Source: Massilia sp. WG5
GTDB lineage: Bacteria > Pseudomonadota > Gammaproteobacteria > Burkholderiales > Burkholderiaceae_D
Assembly (NCBI RefSeq): GCF_001412595.2
Contig: NZ_CP012640.2
Coordinates: 5,518,001-5,582,000, forward strand
Length of the DNA stretch: 64,000 bases
Reading direction: 5' to 3'
This document shows positions 34,090 to 44,431 of this stretch, piece after piece; position 1 is the stretch's first letter, and each line of letters opens with the position of its first letter. The position numbers and the translations under genes were made by a program. The notes beneath the pieces are model-generated. The model searched no databases and was not told the origin of the DNA. It was given only the letters and a program-made list of their open reading frames with translations.

Positions 34090-37000
34090 GTGTCCAAGTC
34101 CGATAACCGCGTCGCCCCAGCCGCTCACCGCAAGTCCAGGTCCTTCCATACGAACCGCCGCTACACCTTCCGCCGTACGCAATACCGGGGCCAGTCCTGC
34201 GTCGTCAAGTCGACGCAAACCTCGCCCGGCGATGCCGGCCTCATCGCTTCCCTGCGCCACGAATACGAGCTCCTCCACGGCCTCGACCTGCCCGGCATCG
34301 TGACGGTGCGCGCCCTGGTCGAGGAAAGCCAGGCGCTGGAGATGGTGATGGACGATGCCGGCCCGGAAAACCTCGCTGCGCGCATCGCCGCCGGCCCGCT
34401 GCCGACCGCCGCTCTGCTGGACCTCGGCTGCCAGCTCGCGCTGGCAGTATCCGGACTGCATGAAGCGGGCATTGTCCACCGCAACATCAACCCGGCCAAC
34501 ATCGCCTGGGATCCGGCCTCCGGCAAGGCCAGCCTGCTCGACTTCCAGATCGCCATGTCGCTGTCGGCGCTGGCGGTCGACAGCGTCAGCCCGGCCCATC
34601 TCGAAGGAAACCTGGCCTATATTTCCCCCGAACAGACGGGGCGCACCGGCCGGTCCGTCGACTCGCGCGCCGATCTGTATTCGCTCGGCGCGACCTTGTA
34701 CGAGCTGGCGACCGGCGTGCGGCCGTTCACCGCGCAGGATCCGGTCGAGCTGGTCCATGCCCAGCTGGCGCGCATCCCGAAACCGCCGCACGGCGTCCAT
34801 CCCGGTGTCCCGCCGCTTGTCTCCGCCATCATCCTGAAACTGCTCGAGAAGGAGCCGGAGCGCCGCTACCTGAGCGCACAATCGCTGCTGGCCGACCTGC
34901 AGGAAGCACGCCGGCAGTGGACGGCGACCGGTGCGCTGGCGTCCTTCGCCCTGGCCAGCGGCGATGTGCCGCGCCAGCTGTCCATCCCGGAAAAGCTGTA
35001 CGGACGGATGGGCGAGAGCGCGCTGCTGCGCCAGGCCTTCGACCGGATGGGCGCGGGACAGCGCGAGCTGGTGCTGGTCACCGGCACGCCCGGCATCGGC
35101 AAATCGGCGCTGGTCCAGCAACTGCAGCACGCCGTCATCGAGCAGCGCGGACACTTCATTAGCGGCAAGTTCGACCAGCTCCAGAGCAATCTCCCGTACG
35201 CCGGGCTCGGCGAGGCATTCCGCAAGCTGGTGCGGCACCTGCTCACCGAACCGGAAGCCGCGCTTGCGGCGTGGCGTGCTCGGATACAGGAAGCGGTCGC
35301 GCCGAACGGGCAGGTGCTGACCAGCGTGATCCCGGAGATCGAAAGCATACTCGGTCCCCAGCCGCCGCTCGCGGAACTCGGGCCGCTCGAAGCAAGGAAC
35401 CGCTTCGCCCAGGTATTCACCTCGTTCCTCGACGTGTTCGCACAATCCGGGCGTCCGTTCGTCTTCTTCCTCGACGACTTGCAGTGGATGGACGCGGCCT
35501 CGCTGCAACTGGTCGAGCAATGGCTCGCCGGCAGCGGCGCTGACAAGCTGCTGATCATCGGCGCCTACCGCGACAGGGAAGTCAGCCCGGCCCATCCTCT
35601 GGCGCTGTTCCTGGGGCAACTGCGCGAAGCGAAGGTGCGCCTGCTGGAGATCCATCTGGACGGGCTCGACGCGCGCGACGTGACGGCGATGCTCGCCGAC
35701 GCCCTGAACCAGGAACCCGGCCATTGCGCGGAACTGGCCGGACTGGTGCTGGGCAAGACCGCGGGCAACCCCTTCTTCATCAGGCGCCTGCTGCATTCCC
35801 TGTACCACGACGGCCTGCTCCGTTTCGATGTCCAGGCCCGGGCCTGGCACTGGGACGTCGATGACATCAGGCGCGCGCCGGTCGGCGACAACGTCCTCGA
35901 ACTGATGGTGCAGAGCATCGGGCGCCTGCCCGAGGCGACCCGCTGCCTGCTGCGGGTCGCGGCCTGCATCGGCCACCAGTTCGACGTGGGCAGGCTGGCG
36001 GAGGCCACCGGGCGCTCGCGCGCGGCGGCCATCGAAGCGCTCTGGCCGGCGCTCGACGACGGCCTGTTGCTGCCGCTGCGGGATGCCTACAAGGCCTTGC
36101 GCCATGCAGGACCGCTCGACCGCGAGCTGGCCGGCCTGCCGGTCCTGATGCGCTTCGTCCACGACCGGGTGCAGCAGGCCGCCTATTCCTTGTTGAGCGA
36201 GGAGGGGCGCCAGGCGATCCATCTGGACATCGGACGGCGTGCGCTGGCGAATATCGCGCCGGGCCAGCTCGACGCCCAGCTGTTCGCGGTGGTCGACCAG
36301 CTCGATTTCGGCGCGGCGCTGGTCACCGACCTGGCCGAACGCCTGCAGCTGGCCGAACTGAACCTGGCGGCGGGACGCAAGGCAAAAGCGTCGGCCGCCT
36401 ACCAGTCGGCCTTCGACTACCTGGGCGTCGGCGTGCGCCAGTTGCCGCCAGGGGCCTGGCAGGACCATCCGGCGCTGAGCTTCGCGCTCCACCGCGAGCT
36501 GGCCGAGAGCGCCTACCTGAGCGGCCGTCATGCGCAGGCCGAACAGCTCATCGAGACCGCGCTCGCGCATGCGCCGTCGAGCGTGGCCAGGGCCGACCTG
36601 TACAGCCTGCGCGTGCTGGCCGCCACCGTGGCGAGCGACTGGGGCGGGGCGCTGCGCTGGGGGCGCGAGGGATTGGCCGTGTTCGGCCACGCCTGGCCGC
36701 TCGAGGGCTTGCCCGAGGCTAACGAAGCGGAAGCGCAGGCGGTGATGCGGAACGTCGGCGCGCGGCGCTTCGAGGACCTGGTCGGGCAGCCCGAAGTCGA
36801 CGACGAAGAAACGCGCGCCGCGATGCGCCTGCTGTCGCTGCTGGGGCCGCCGGCTTACTTCAGCGGCTCCGAGGTGCTGACCTTCCTGGTCACCCGCAGC
36901 ACCAACCTGTCGCTGCTGCACGGACCTTCGCTGTTCTCGGCCTACGCCTATGTGTTCTACGGCGCCATCCATAACGCGCGCACCGGTGAATACGACGTCG

Positions 37001-39789
37001 GCCATGCCTTCGGCAAGCTGGCGCTGGCGCTGGCGCAACGCTTCGGCAACCGGGCCGAGGAGAGCCGCACGCTCGAGGTCTTCGGGCTGGTGGTGCAGGT
37101 CTGGCGCGAGCGCCTGCACCACAGCCTGCCCCTGATGCGGGAAGGACACCGGGCCGGCGTCGAGTCCGGCGAACTCGCGTATGCGGCCTTCAACCTGTGC
37201 GGGATACTCATCAATGGCTTGCCGGCGGGCGTGCCGCTTGCGAGCCTGCTGGCGGACTCGGCTGTGGCGATCGATTTCGCCGCGCGCCACCAGAATCGGA
37301 CCGCCATCGAAATTGCGCTCCCGTTCCGCCAGTTCGCGCGCGCGCTCACCGGCATGACGGCCGGCGCCGGCAGCTTCGACGACGCCGATTTCGACGAGGC
37401 CCGCTTTCTCGAGGACGCCGCCGGCAACCAGACCGCGATCGGCCAGCTCCACGTCGCCAGGCTGCAGGCGGCCTTCCTGTTCGGCGACCTCGATGCCGCG
37501 CGCCGCAACGCACGCCAGGGCGCGGCCTGCCTGCAGTCCGGCATCCTGGGCATGGTGAGCTCGGCCGAGCACAGCTTCTACAGCGCCTTGACGCTGGCGG
37601 CAATATACGCGGCCGCGCCGCAGGAGGAGCACGGGGCGCTGCTCGGGGAAATCCGCAGCCTGCATGCGCAGCTCGCCGCCTGGGCGCGCCATTGTCCTGA
37701 AAATTTCCTGCACAAGCAGCGCCTGGTCGAAGCAGAGCTCGAGCGGCTCGCCGGCTCGCCCTGGCAGGCCATGACCCTGTACGGCGAGGCCGTCGAGGGG
37801 GCGCAGCGGTCCGGCTTCGTGCAGGATGCGGCGCTGGCGAACGAACTGGCGCACCGCCTGTTCCTCGCTCACGGCCAGGCGCGCGTGGCGGCGGTCTACC
37901 TGCAGGCGGCGCTGGCGAGCTATCGGCAGTGGGGCGCCACGGCCAAGCTGCGGGCCCTCGAGGAAACCCACGCCGGCCTGCCGGGCAAGCAGGCGCAGGC
38001 GTCGCTGCCGGAGCCGCGAACCGCGTTCGCGCTCGACGCGCTGGGCCTGATCAAGGCGTCGCAGGCGATTGCCGCCGAGACTGTCCTCGAACGCCTGTTC
38101 GAACGGATATTGCAGATCGTCGTCGAAGTGGCGGGCGCGCAGAAGGGGATGCTGCTGCTCGGCGAGCCGGCCGCGCTCAGGCTGCGGGCCCGGACCGACG
38201 CCGAAGGCAGCGCCAGCGTGCTCGAAGACTTGCCCCTGGCCGATTGCGCCATGCTGCCGCGTGCGATCATCCGCTACGTCGCCCGCATGCAGGTGCCGCT
38301 GGTGCTGGACGATGCCACGGCGCGCGGCCAGTTTGCCGACGATCCCGAAGTAAAGCGCCTGGGGCTGCGCTCCGTGCTGTGCGTGCCGCTCAGGATGCAG
38401 GTGCGGGTGGTCGGCCTGCTGTACCTGGAAAACCATGCAATGGCCGGGGCCTTTGCCGCCGCGCGGGTCGACGTGGTGCAGGCGCTGGCGGCGCAGGCCG
38501 CGATTTCGCTGGAAAACAGCACGCTGCTGGCGGCGCGCGTGCGCGCGGAAGCCGCGGCGCGCTTCCTGGCCAGCGCCGGCGCGGCGCTGGCGGAGTCGCT
38601 CGACTATGGCAAGACGCTGGCGCGCGTGGTGGCGCTGGCCGTGCCGGCTTTCGCGGACTGGTGCGTCCTCGACCTGGTCCGCAGCGACGGCCGCGCAGTG
38701 CGCGCCGAGATCGCCTTCGCCGATCCGGCGGATGCCGCCCTGGCAGAGGCGCTCAAGCGCTTCACCGCGGCCGACGGCCATGGTGGCCACCCACCGACGC
38801 AGGTCCTGGGAAGCGGGCAGGCGGTGCTGCTGGCCAGCATCTCGGATGGACAGCGGCGCGGCATGGCCCAGGACGACGAGCATGGCCGCCTGATCGGCCA
38901 GCTGGCGCCGCGCTCGATGATGGCCGTGCCGCTGGCGGCGCGCGGCCGCATGCTCGGCGTGCTGACTTTCATCCTGACGCGCGCAAACCGCCAGTACGAC
39001 CAGGCCGAGCTGGCGGTGGCGCGCCAGCTTGCCGACCGCTGTGCGCTGGCGATCGACAACGCCGGCCTGTACGAGGCGGCCCAGAACGCGATCCAGGTCC
39101 GCGAAGATTTCCTTGCAGTGGCCTCGCACGAGCTGAAGACGCCGCTCACGCCGCTGCAGCTGCAGATCCACCTGATCGAGCGGCGGCTGCCCAAGCTGAT
39201 CGAGAATCCGGAAAGCGCGGCCTGGCTGCTCAAGAGCCTGGCGACCCTGCAGCGTCAGGGCAAGCGCCTGGACCGGCTGGTCAATGAACTGCTGGATATC
39301 TCGCGGATCGCCGGCGGCCAGCTCACGCTCGCCCCCGAACCGGTCGACCTGGCCGAGATCGCGCGCCATGTCGTGGAGCGGCTCGAGGAAAGCGGCGAGC
39401 TGGCGCAGTCGGGCTCGCGCCTGAGCCTGCAATGCGGCGAGGGCATCACCGGCTACTGGGACCGGCTGCGTCTGGAACAGGTGCTCACCAACCTGGTATC
39501 GAACGCGATCAAGTATGGCGAAGGCAGGCCGGTCGCCTTGCTGGTGAGGGTGGACGCGGCGGAGGCGGTGGTCGAGGTGTCCGACCGCGGCCTGGGCATC
39601 GAGCCGGAGCACCTGCAAAGGATCTTCGGCCGCTTCGAGCGGGCGGTCTCCGCAAGGCAGTACGGCGGATTGGGGCTGGGCCTGTACATCGCCAGCCAGA
39701 TCGTCGCCGCGATGGGCGGCTCGATCGGGGTTGCCTCGACCCTGGGCGAGGGATCGACCTTCACCGTCAGGCTGCCGCTGCCGGTTTGA
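34090..39789 (+). CDS. giant pseudokinase / AAA ATPase / GAF / histidine kinase sensor
   Basis: 1899 residues from GTG 34090, five bases after GGAG (an in-frame GTG at 34084 overlaps that site). Order: Ser/Thr-kinase-like domain (about 20-275); P-loop ATPase with Walker A GTPGIGKS 332-339 and FFLDDLQWMD; long helical TPR-like region (about 640-1300); two GAF-like domains (about 1330-1480 and 1500-1650); histidine kinase with phospho-acceptor H1680 in SHELKTPL, N box NLVSNAIKYG and G boxes DRGLGI and GLGLGLYIA. The kinase-like domain has HRN (130-132) for HRD and DFQ (151-153) for DFG, so it is probably inactive. A response regulator follows 25 bp later. Confidence 0.9.
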   Translation: MSKSDNRVAPAAHRKSRSFHTNRRYTFRRTQYRGQSCVVKSTQTSPGDAGLIASLRHEYELLHGLDLPGIVTVRALVEESQALEMVMDDAGPENLAARIAAGPLPTAALLDLGCQLALAVSGLHEAGIVHRNINPANIAWDPASGKASLLDFQIAMSLSALAVDSVSPAHLEGNLAYISPEQTGRTGRSVDSRADLYSLGATLYELATGVRPFTAQDPVELVHAQLARIPKPPHGVHPGVPPLVSAIILKLLEKEPERRYLSAQSLLADLQEARRQWTATGALASFALASGDVPRQLSIPEKLYGRMGESALLRQAFDRMGAGQRELVLVTGTPGIGKSALVQQLQHAVIEQRGHFISGKFDQLQSNLPYAGLGEAFRKLVRHLLTEPEAALAAWRARIQEAVAPNGQVLTSVIPEIESILGPQPPLAELGPLEARNRFAQVFTSFLDVFAQSGRPFVFFLDDLQWMDAASLQLVEQWLAGSGADKLLIIGAYRDREVSPAHPLALFLGQLREAKVRLLEIHLDGLDARDVTAMLADALNQEPGHCAELAGLVLGKTAGNPFFIRRLLHSLYHDGLLRFDVQARAWHWDVDDIRRAPVGDNVLELMVQSIGRLPEATRCLLRVAACIGHQFDVGRLAEATGRSRAAAIEALWPALDDGLLLPLRDAYKALRHAGPLDRELAGLPVLMRFVHDRVQQAAYSLLSEEGRQAIHLDIGRRALANIAPGQLDAQLFAVVDQLDFGAALVTDLAERLQLAELNLAAGRKAKASAAYQSAFDYLGVGVRQLPPGAWQDHPALSFALHRELAESAYLSGRHAQAEQLIETALAHAPSSVARADLYSLRVLAATVASDWGGALRWGREGLAVFGHAWPLEGLPEANEAEAQAVMRNVGARRFEDLVGQPEVDDEETRAAMRLLSLLGPPAYFSGSEVLTFLVTRSTNLSLLHGPSLFSAYAYVFYGAIHNARTGEYDVGHAFGKLALALAQRFGNRAEESRTLEVFGLVVQVWRERLHHSLPLMREGHRAGVESGELAYAAFNLCGILINGLPAGVPLASLLADSAVAIDFAARHQNRTAIEIALPFRQFARALTGMTAGAGSFDDADFDEARFLEDAAGNQTAIGQLHVARLQAAFLFGDLDAARRNARQGAACLQSGILGMVSSAEHSFYSALTLAAIYAAAPQEEHGALLGEIRSLHAQLAAWARHCPENFLHKQRLVEAELERLAGSPWQAMTLYGEAVEGAQRSGFVQDAALANELAHRLFLAHGQARVAAVYLQAALASYRQWGATAKLRALEETHAGLPGKQAQASLPEPRTAFALDALGLIKASQAIAAETVLERLFERILQIVVEVAGAQKGMLLLGEPAALRLRARTDAEGSASVLEDLPLADCAMLPRAIIRYVARMQVPLVLDDATARGQFADDPEVKRLGLRSVLCVPLRMQVRVVGLLYLENHAMAGAFAAARVDVVQALAAQAAISLENSTLLAARVRAEAAARFLASAGAALAESLDYGKTLARVVALAVPAFADWCVLDLVRSDGRAVRAEIAFADPADAALAEALKRFTAADGHGGHPPTQVLGSGQAVLLASISDGQRRGMAQDDEHGRLIGQLAPRSMMAVPLAARGRMLGVLTFILTRANRQYDQAELAVARQLADRCALAIDNAGLYEAAQNAIQVREDFLAVASHELKTPLTPLQLQIHLIERRLPKLIENPESAAWLLKSLATLQRQGKRLDRLVNELLDISRIAGGQLTLAPEPVDLAEIARHVVERLEESGELAQSGSRLSLQCGEGITGYWDRLRLEQVLTNLVSNAIKYGEGRPVALLVRVDAAEAVVEVSDRGLGIEPEHLQRIFGRFERAVSARQYGGLGLGLYIASQIVAAMGGSIGVASTLGEGSTFTVRLPLPV

Positions 39790-39814
39790 ATCAATTGCGT
39801 TTAAAATAATAGCC

Positions 39815-40174
39815 ATGCACCGAACCATACTGATCGTCGACGATGACGCCGACATCCGCGACGTGCTCTCGGATTTCCTGGAAGACGAGGGCTACGCCGT
39901 CGCCACCGCCGCCAACGGCCGCGAAGCGCTTGCCCATCTGCAAGCACATCCGCAGACCTCGGTGGTCTTGCTCGATTTAATGATGCCCATCATGAACGGC
40001 TTCCAGTTCCGGACCGAGCAAAAGGCCGATCCGGCGATCGCAGCGGTGCCGGTGGTGGTGATGACGGCCAGCGGCGCGCTCGGGTCGGGAACGATCGACG
40101 CCAGGGAGGTGCTGGCCAAGCCGCTCGACCTGGAACGCCTGCTGGCCGCGCTTGGCGGCGCGAGCCCGCAATAG
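39815..40174 (+). CDS. single-domain response regulator
   Basis: 119 residues from ATG 39815. CheY-like receiver only: acidic pocket DDD at 9-11, phospho-acceptor D54 in LLDLMMP, the conserved Thr in VVMTASG and Lys in LAKPLD. No output domain. Placed 25 bp after the histidine kinase, so it is its likely partner; output must pass through protein contacts or a further phosphotransfer. Confidence 0.93.
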   Translation: MHRTILIVDDDADIRDVLSDFLEDEGYAVATAANGREALAHLQAHPQTSVVLLDLMMPIMNGFQFRTEQKADPAIAAVPVVVMTASGALGSGTIDAREVLAKPLDLERLLAALGGASPQ

Positions 40175-40177
40175 ACC

Positions 40178-40206
40178 TTGTCACATTCCAATCCCTTGAC
40201 TATAAT
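40178..40206 (+). promoter_or_regulatory. promoter of tRNA-Ser copy 2
   Basis: TTGTCA (40178-40183), 17-bp spacer, TATAAT (40201-40206): a near-consensus sigma-70 promoter, better than that of copy 1. It begins just after the response-regulator stop. Confidence 0.8.
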
Positions 40207-40239
40207 GCGTGCTCTCGCGAATACAGCGACCGGTTACCA

Positions 40240-40331
<92 letters not shown>

Positions 40332-40336
40332 AAAAG

Positions 40337-40366
40337 AAAAAGGCTCCCCTCGGGGAGCCTTTTTTC
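40337..40366 (+). terminator. terminator after tRNA-Ser copy 2
   Basis: AGGCTCCCC (40341-40349) and GGGGAGCCT (40352-40360) flanked by an A-run and T6. Different loop and stem length from copy 1, so the duplicated block ends at the CCA. Confidence 0.88.
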
Positions 40367-40394
40367 GTTTCGGGCCCTTCGAATCGGGCCGACT

Positions 40395-40431
40395 GCTGTT
40401 GATTTGTGCGCCCGGCGCACAAATCAACAGC
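40395..40431. repeat. 37-bp perfect palindrome
   Basis: GCTGTTGATTTGTGCGCC (40395-40412), one centre base, then its exact reverse complement (40414-40431). No T-run on either strand. It lies between the tRNA terminator and the convergent MCP gene; a second GC hairpin (GCGCGCC/GGCGCGC) follows. Confidence 0.85.
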
Positions 40432-40472
40432 GCCGCGCGCCGAGGGCGCGCGTTTTCTCCTCTGATATCCCC

Positions 40473-42086
40473 TCAGCGGGCCGCCAGCGCCACCCGCCGC
40501 CCCGGCGCCGCCAATGCCGGCGTCTCGGCCTGCCCCCCCACCTTGAACACGCTCACCAGCTTCGCCAGCTCCCCCGCCTGCTGCTGCATCGCCGCCGCCG
40601 CCGCCGCCGCTTCCTCGACCAGGGCCGCGTTCTGCTGGGTCACGCCGTCCATGTCCATGATGGCGCGGTTGGCCTGTTCGATGCCGTGGGTCTGCTCCAG
40701 CGTGGCCGCGCTGATGTCGGCCATGATGTTGGCCACCTTGCCGATGCTGTCGACCACTTCGCTCATGGTCAGGCCGGCCTGGTCGACCAGCCTGGCGCCG
40801 GTGTCGACCTTGCCGACCGAGTCGTCGATCAGGGCCTTGATCTCCTTGGCCGCCGCGGCCGAGCGCTGGGCCAGGTTGCGCACTTCCGAGGCCACGACCG
40901 CGAAGCCGCGGCCCTGTTCGCCGGCGCGGGCCGCTTCCACGGCCGCGTTCAGCGCCAGGATATTGGTCTGGAAGGCGATGCCGTCGATGACGGAGATGAT
41001 ATCGACGATCTTCTTCGAGGACGCGTTGATCGAGCCCATGGTGTCCACCACCTGGGCCACGACCTCGCCGCCGCGCGCCGCCACGCTCGATGCGGTGCGC
41101 GCCAGTTCGTTGGCGGTCTGGGCGTGACCGGCGTTCTGTTTCACGGTCGAGGTCAGCTCTTCCATCGTCGACGCGGTTTCTTCCAGCGAACCGGCCTGGA
41201 CTTCGGTGCGGCTCGACAGGTCGGCGTTGCCGCTCGCGATCTCGCTCGAGGCGTGGGCGATGTGGTGGGTGGCCTGGCGCACGTGGCCGACCAGGTCGGC
41301 CAGCTTGCCGCGCATGGCCTCCATGGCGAACAGCAGGCTGCCGCGGTCGCCGGCCTGCAGTTCGACCTTCAGGTCCAGCTCGCCGTCGGCGATGCGGCCG
41401 GCGATCTCGGCCGCGTAGGCCGGCTCGCCGCCCAGCTGGCGCAGCAGGCTGCGCGTGATCAGCCAGGCCATGAAGCCGCCGAGCAGGAGGGCGGCGAGGG
41501 TGATGATCAGGGTCTGGCGCCGCGCCGCCTGGTGCGCGGCCGCGGCCTGGTCGGCGGCAGCGTTCAACTGCTGGTCGAGGTGTTGCACCATATCGTCCAT
41601 CGCGATGATGGTCCTGGTCTGCAGGGGCTGCAGTTCGTCCAGCAGCACGCGGTTCGACTGCTCGCGCTGGCCGGCCTTGACCAGCGCCGTCATCCTGGTC
41701 ACCACGTCGACCGCGGCGGCGCGGGTGGCGGCGATCCGGTCGAGGTCGGCCTTTTCGGCGGCGGTGGAAATCATGGCGGCGAGCTTGTCGGACAGCGTCT
41801 TGTACTCGGCGCGGTTGGCCGCCAGGCGCTTGTTTTCGGCGTCGATCTCGGCCTGCTCGCTCATCAGGGCAATGTTGCGGCCGTTGATGATGGCGTTCAT
41901 CACCGACTGGCGCAGACCCGTCACCAGGCGCACCTTGACGTTGTCGCTGTCGACGATCCGGGTCATCTCTTCCTGCATGGTCGCCATGTTGGCGATGCCG
42001 TTGATGGCCAGGGCCACCATCAGGACGAGAACGAGAGAAAATGCGAGCGCGAGCCGCGCCCAGACCTTGAGCTGGGTGATCTTCAT
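40473..42086 (-). CDS. methyl-accepting chemotaxis protein
   Basis: 537 residues from MKITQLKV (an ATG six bases upstream is possible). First membrane helix about 12-32, a four-helix-bundle-type periplasmic sensor (33-185), second helix ([18 protein letters not shown], about 190-210), HAMP, then the signalling domain with the conserved hairpin tip [20 protein letters not shown] and [20 protein letters not shown]. Ends without a CheR-tethering pentapeptide. An Ala-rich stretch ([13 protein letters not shown]) precedes the tail. The ligand cannot be read from the sequence. Confidence 0.95.
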   Translation of the reverse strand: MKITQLKVWARLALAFSLVLVLMVALAINGIANMATMQEEMTRIVDSDNVKVRLVTGLRQSVMNAIINGRNIALMSEQAEIDAENKRLAANRAEYKTLSDKLAAMISTAAEKADLDRIAATRAAAVDVVTRMTALVKAGQREQSNRVLLDELQPLQTRTIIAMDDMVQHLDQQLNAAADQAAAAHQAARRQTLIITLAALLLGGFMAWLITRSLLRQLGGEPAYAAEIAGRIADGELDLKVELQAGDRGSLLFAMEAMRGKLADLVGHVRQATHHIAHASSEIASGNADLSSRTEVQAGSLEETASTMEELTSTVKQNAGHAQTANELARTASSVAARGGEVVAQVVDTMGSINASSKKIVDIISVIDGIAFQTNILALNAAVEAARAGEQGRGFAVVASEVRNLAQRSAAAAKEIKALIDDSVGKVDTGARLVDQAGLTMSEVVDSIGKVANIMADISAATLEQTHGIEQANRAIMDMDGVTQQNAALVEEAAAAAAAMQQQAGELAKLVSVFKVGGQAETPALAAPGRRVALAAR

Positions 42087-42178
42087 ATGCAAGTGGGGTG
42101 ATATTGGCGGGAGAGCCGATTATATGGCTCAACAATAATTGCCAACCAGAAATTCAAACCTTCATTACAAGGCAGTAA

Positions 42179-43153
42179 TCATTCTGTGGCTTTTTGCCGA
42201 CTCACCGCGTGCAGCCAGACCGCGGCGATGCGTTCCACCTGCTCGTAGCCCTCGCAGTCGAGCTGGCCGCCGAAGATGTCCGGATCCAGCTCCTCGTAGC
42301 GCCATTCCTCGCAGGCGGCGTCGAGCAGCGGACGGATCGCGGCGAGAAAGCGGTCTTCGCCGTCGACGATGGCGACCCCGGTGTAGAGCAGCAGGCTGCC
42401 GCCCGGCTGCAGGCGCGCCAGGGCGGTCTTGACGATCCGGATCGACAGCTCGGCGCCGTGTTCGCCGCCGCCGTGGCGGTAGGCCAGCTCGTCCGGATCG
42501 AGGATGTAGGGCGGGTTCGACATCACGAGGTCGAAGCGGCCGTCGACGCCGTCCAGCAGGTTGCTGCGGCAGGGGATGAATTGCGCGGCGCCGTTCAGCT
42601 CGGCGTTGATCCCGGCAAGCGCCAGTGCGTCCTCGTTGATGTCGGCGCCATAGACGGTGGCGTCGGGGCAGCACAGGGCCAGTTCGATCGCGCCCGGCCC
42701 GGCGCCGCAGCCGATATCGACCGCACGCCGGACCGGACGCCGCAGCAGGGGCGAGGACAGCGCGCGCCGCAGCGCCGCGACATAGCGGTAGGTATCGGGA
42801 CCGAAGAACACGGCGTCCTCGTCGTCGGTCGGCCAGGCCGAGTGGAAGTAGAGATTGCGGCCGATGGTCGAGGCCCGTACGCGCGCGCGGCGGCCGGCCG
42901 CGCCGTCCTGTTCGACGTCGTCGACCAGCCCGGCTTCAAGCAGCCCTGACGCGATCTCCGACGGCAGCACGCCGTCGCGCCAGGGCCGGCTCCAGCCGAG
43001 CGCGCCGCGCAGGTCCTGCGCCCAGGCGTTTTCCGGGCGCCGGTTGACGCGGCGGTGGGTGGCCGGGGTGACCGTGGTGAAGCGGTAATCGCGCTCGAGC
43101 AGCCGGCGGCCGAGGGCGGAAAGGGCGGTTGGCGAGCGCAGGTTCAGGGGCAT
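42179..43153 (-). CDS. HemK/PrmC-like class I SAM methyltransferase
   Basis: 324 residues from the ATG at 43153 (MPLNLRSPTALS); the frame continues upstream without an RBS. The N-terminal domain (1-140) is unassigned; the catalytic domain has SAM motif I AVDIGCGAGPGAIELAL, acidic VYGADINEDALALA and NPPY (SNPPYILDPDE), as in N5-glutamine or N6-adenine methyltransferases such as PrmC, RlmF/RsmC relatives. The substrate is uncertain. Confidence 0.85.
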   Translation of the reverse strand: MPLNLRSPTALSALGRRLLERDYRFTTVTPATHRRVNRRPENAWAQDLRGALGWSRPWRDGVLPSEIASGLLEAGLVDDVEQDGAAGRRARVRASTIGRNLYFHSAWPTDDEDAVFFGPDTYRYVAALRRALSSPLLRRPVRRAVDIGCGAGPGAIELALCCPDATVYGADINEDALALAGINAELNGAAQFIPCRSNLLDGVDGRFDLVMSNPPYILDPDELAYRHGGGEHGAELSIRIVKTALARLQPGGSLLLYTGVAIVDGEDRFLAAIRPLLDAACEEWRYEELDPDIFGGQLDCEGYEQVERIAAVWLHAVSRQKATE

Positions 43154-43343
43154 GGCGCCAGCATGCAGGCGGCGCGCGCGCGTCTCCGTGCGCCAGCGTA
43201 CATAGCGCGATCTTCGGCTACAATCCGAGCGCACCGAAAAGCCGATGCACTATGTGAAGGGTCGTACATACCCCGCAGGCATGCCCGCGCATACTGCGGG
43301 AACAGGCTGGGCGATGGCGCCCGGCCGCACTTCAAGGATCATC

Positions 43344-43529
43344 ATGAGCACGAAATTGCCGAATGCCGCCCTCAATACCCGTCTCGAGCGCGAAGTTGAA
43401 CGCGAACGCCACGAACGTCACCTGCACGATGAATGGCGCGCCGGGATCGCGGCCGACGAGGAATTCCGCAACAAGGATGTGCGCGAGCAGACAGGCTCGG
43501 TGAGCCTGAAGCGCCCCACGGGACGATAA
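43344..43529 (+). CDS. small charged hypothetical protein
   Basis: 61 residues from ATG 43344 with AAGGA upstream. Extremely charged helix (LNTRLEREVERERHERHLHD) and a polar tail. It ends 15 bp before the zinc protease gene, so they probably form one unit. No family recognised. Confidence 0.6.
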   Translation: MSTKLPNAALNTRLEREVERERHERHLHDEWRAGIAADEEFRNKDVREQTGSVSLKRPTGR

Positions 43530-43544
43530 AGCAAGGAGAACACT

Positions 43545-44414
43545 ATGCGTTGGCAAGGCGATGAGCAGAGCAATAATGTGGAGGACCGCCGCGGCGGAGG
43601 CGGCGGTGGTGGTTTCGGCATCGGCGGCGGCACGGTCGGCATCGGCACGATCGTCATCGCGCTGATCGGCTCCTGGTTCTTCGGGGTCTCGCCCAGCACC
43701 ATCCTCAGCCTGCTGTCCGGCGGTTCGCCGGCCCAGGTGCAGCAGGCGCCGTCGCACCCGCCCGCGAACGACCAGGAGACCCAGTTCGTGCGCACGGTGC
43801 TGCGCTACACCGAAACCACCTGGACCCAGATCTTCAAGGCGAATGGCGCCACCTACACGCCGCCGATCCTGGTACTGTACGACGGCCGCACGCCGACCCA
43901 GGGCTGCGGCACCGGCCAGGCCGCCGTCGGTCCCTTCTACTGCCCGGCCGACCGCAAGGTCTACATCGACCTGACCTTCTTCCGCATGATGCAGCAGCGC
44001 TTCCACGTCGGCGGCGAATTCACCCAGGCCTACGTGATCGCGCACGAGGTCGGCCACCACGTGCAGAACCTGCTGGGCATTTCCGGCAAGGTCGACAGCA
44101 TGCGCCAGCGCCTGTCCGAGACCGAGGCCAACGCGCTGTCGGTGCGGGTCGAACTGCAGGCCGACTGCTTCGCCGGTGTCTGGGCCTACCACACCAACGA
44201 AGCCAAGCAGATCATCGAACAGGGCGACGTCGAGTCGGCCCTGAAGGCCGCCAGCGCGATCGGCGACGACGCCCTGCAGCGCCAGTCGCGCGGCGAGGTG
44301 GTGCCGGATTCCTTCACCCACGGCACCTCGGCGCAGCGCGTGCGCTGGTTCACGAAGGGTCTGCAGACGGGTTCGGTGGAGCAGTGCAATACCTTCGAAG
44401 CCCGCCAGCTGTAG
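43545..44414 (+). CDS. ypfJ: YpfJ-type neutral zinc metallopeptidase
   Basis: 289 residues, RBS AAGGAG. Gly-rich N-terminus, one membrane helix (GIGTIVIALIGSWFFGV, about 33-50), then the periplasmic Zn_peptidase domain: GCGTGQAAVGPFYCPAD, the zinc-binding HEVGHH starting at H167, and ELQADCFAGVWA providing the third ligand region. Length and order match the YpfJ family; the physiological substrate is unknown. Confidence 0.92.
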   Translation: MRWQGDEQSNNVEDRRGGGGGGGFGIGGGTVGIGTIVIALIGSWFFGVSPSTILSLLSGGSPAQVQQAPSHPPANDQETQFVRTVLRYTETTWTQIFKANGATYTPPILVLYDGRTPTQGCGTGQAAVGPFYCPADRKVYIDLTFFRMMQQRFHVGGEFTQAYVIAHEVGHHVQNLLGISGKVDSMRQRLSETEANALSVRVELQADCFAGVWAYHTNEAKQIIEQGDVESALKAASAIGDDALQRQSRGEVVPDSFTHGTSAQRVRWFTKGLQTGSVEQCNTFEARQL

Positions 44415-44431
44415 TGGGAGCCTCGCAAACC

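Noticed and set aside
34072..39855. 1927-codon open frame on the minus strand
   Set aside because: Lies exactly antisense to the sensor kinase; Arg/Gln/Ala-rich composition typical of a GC-rich shadow frame, with no motif or RBS.
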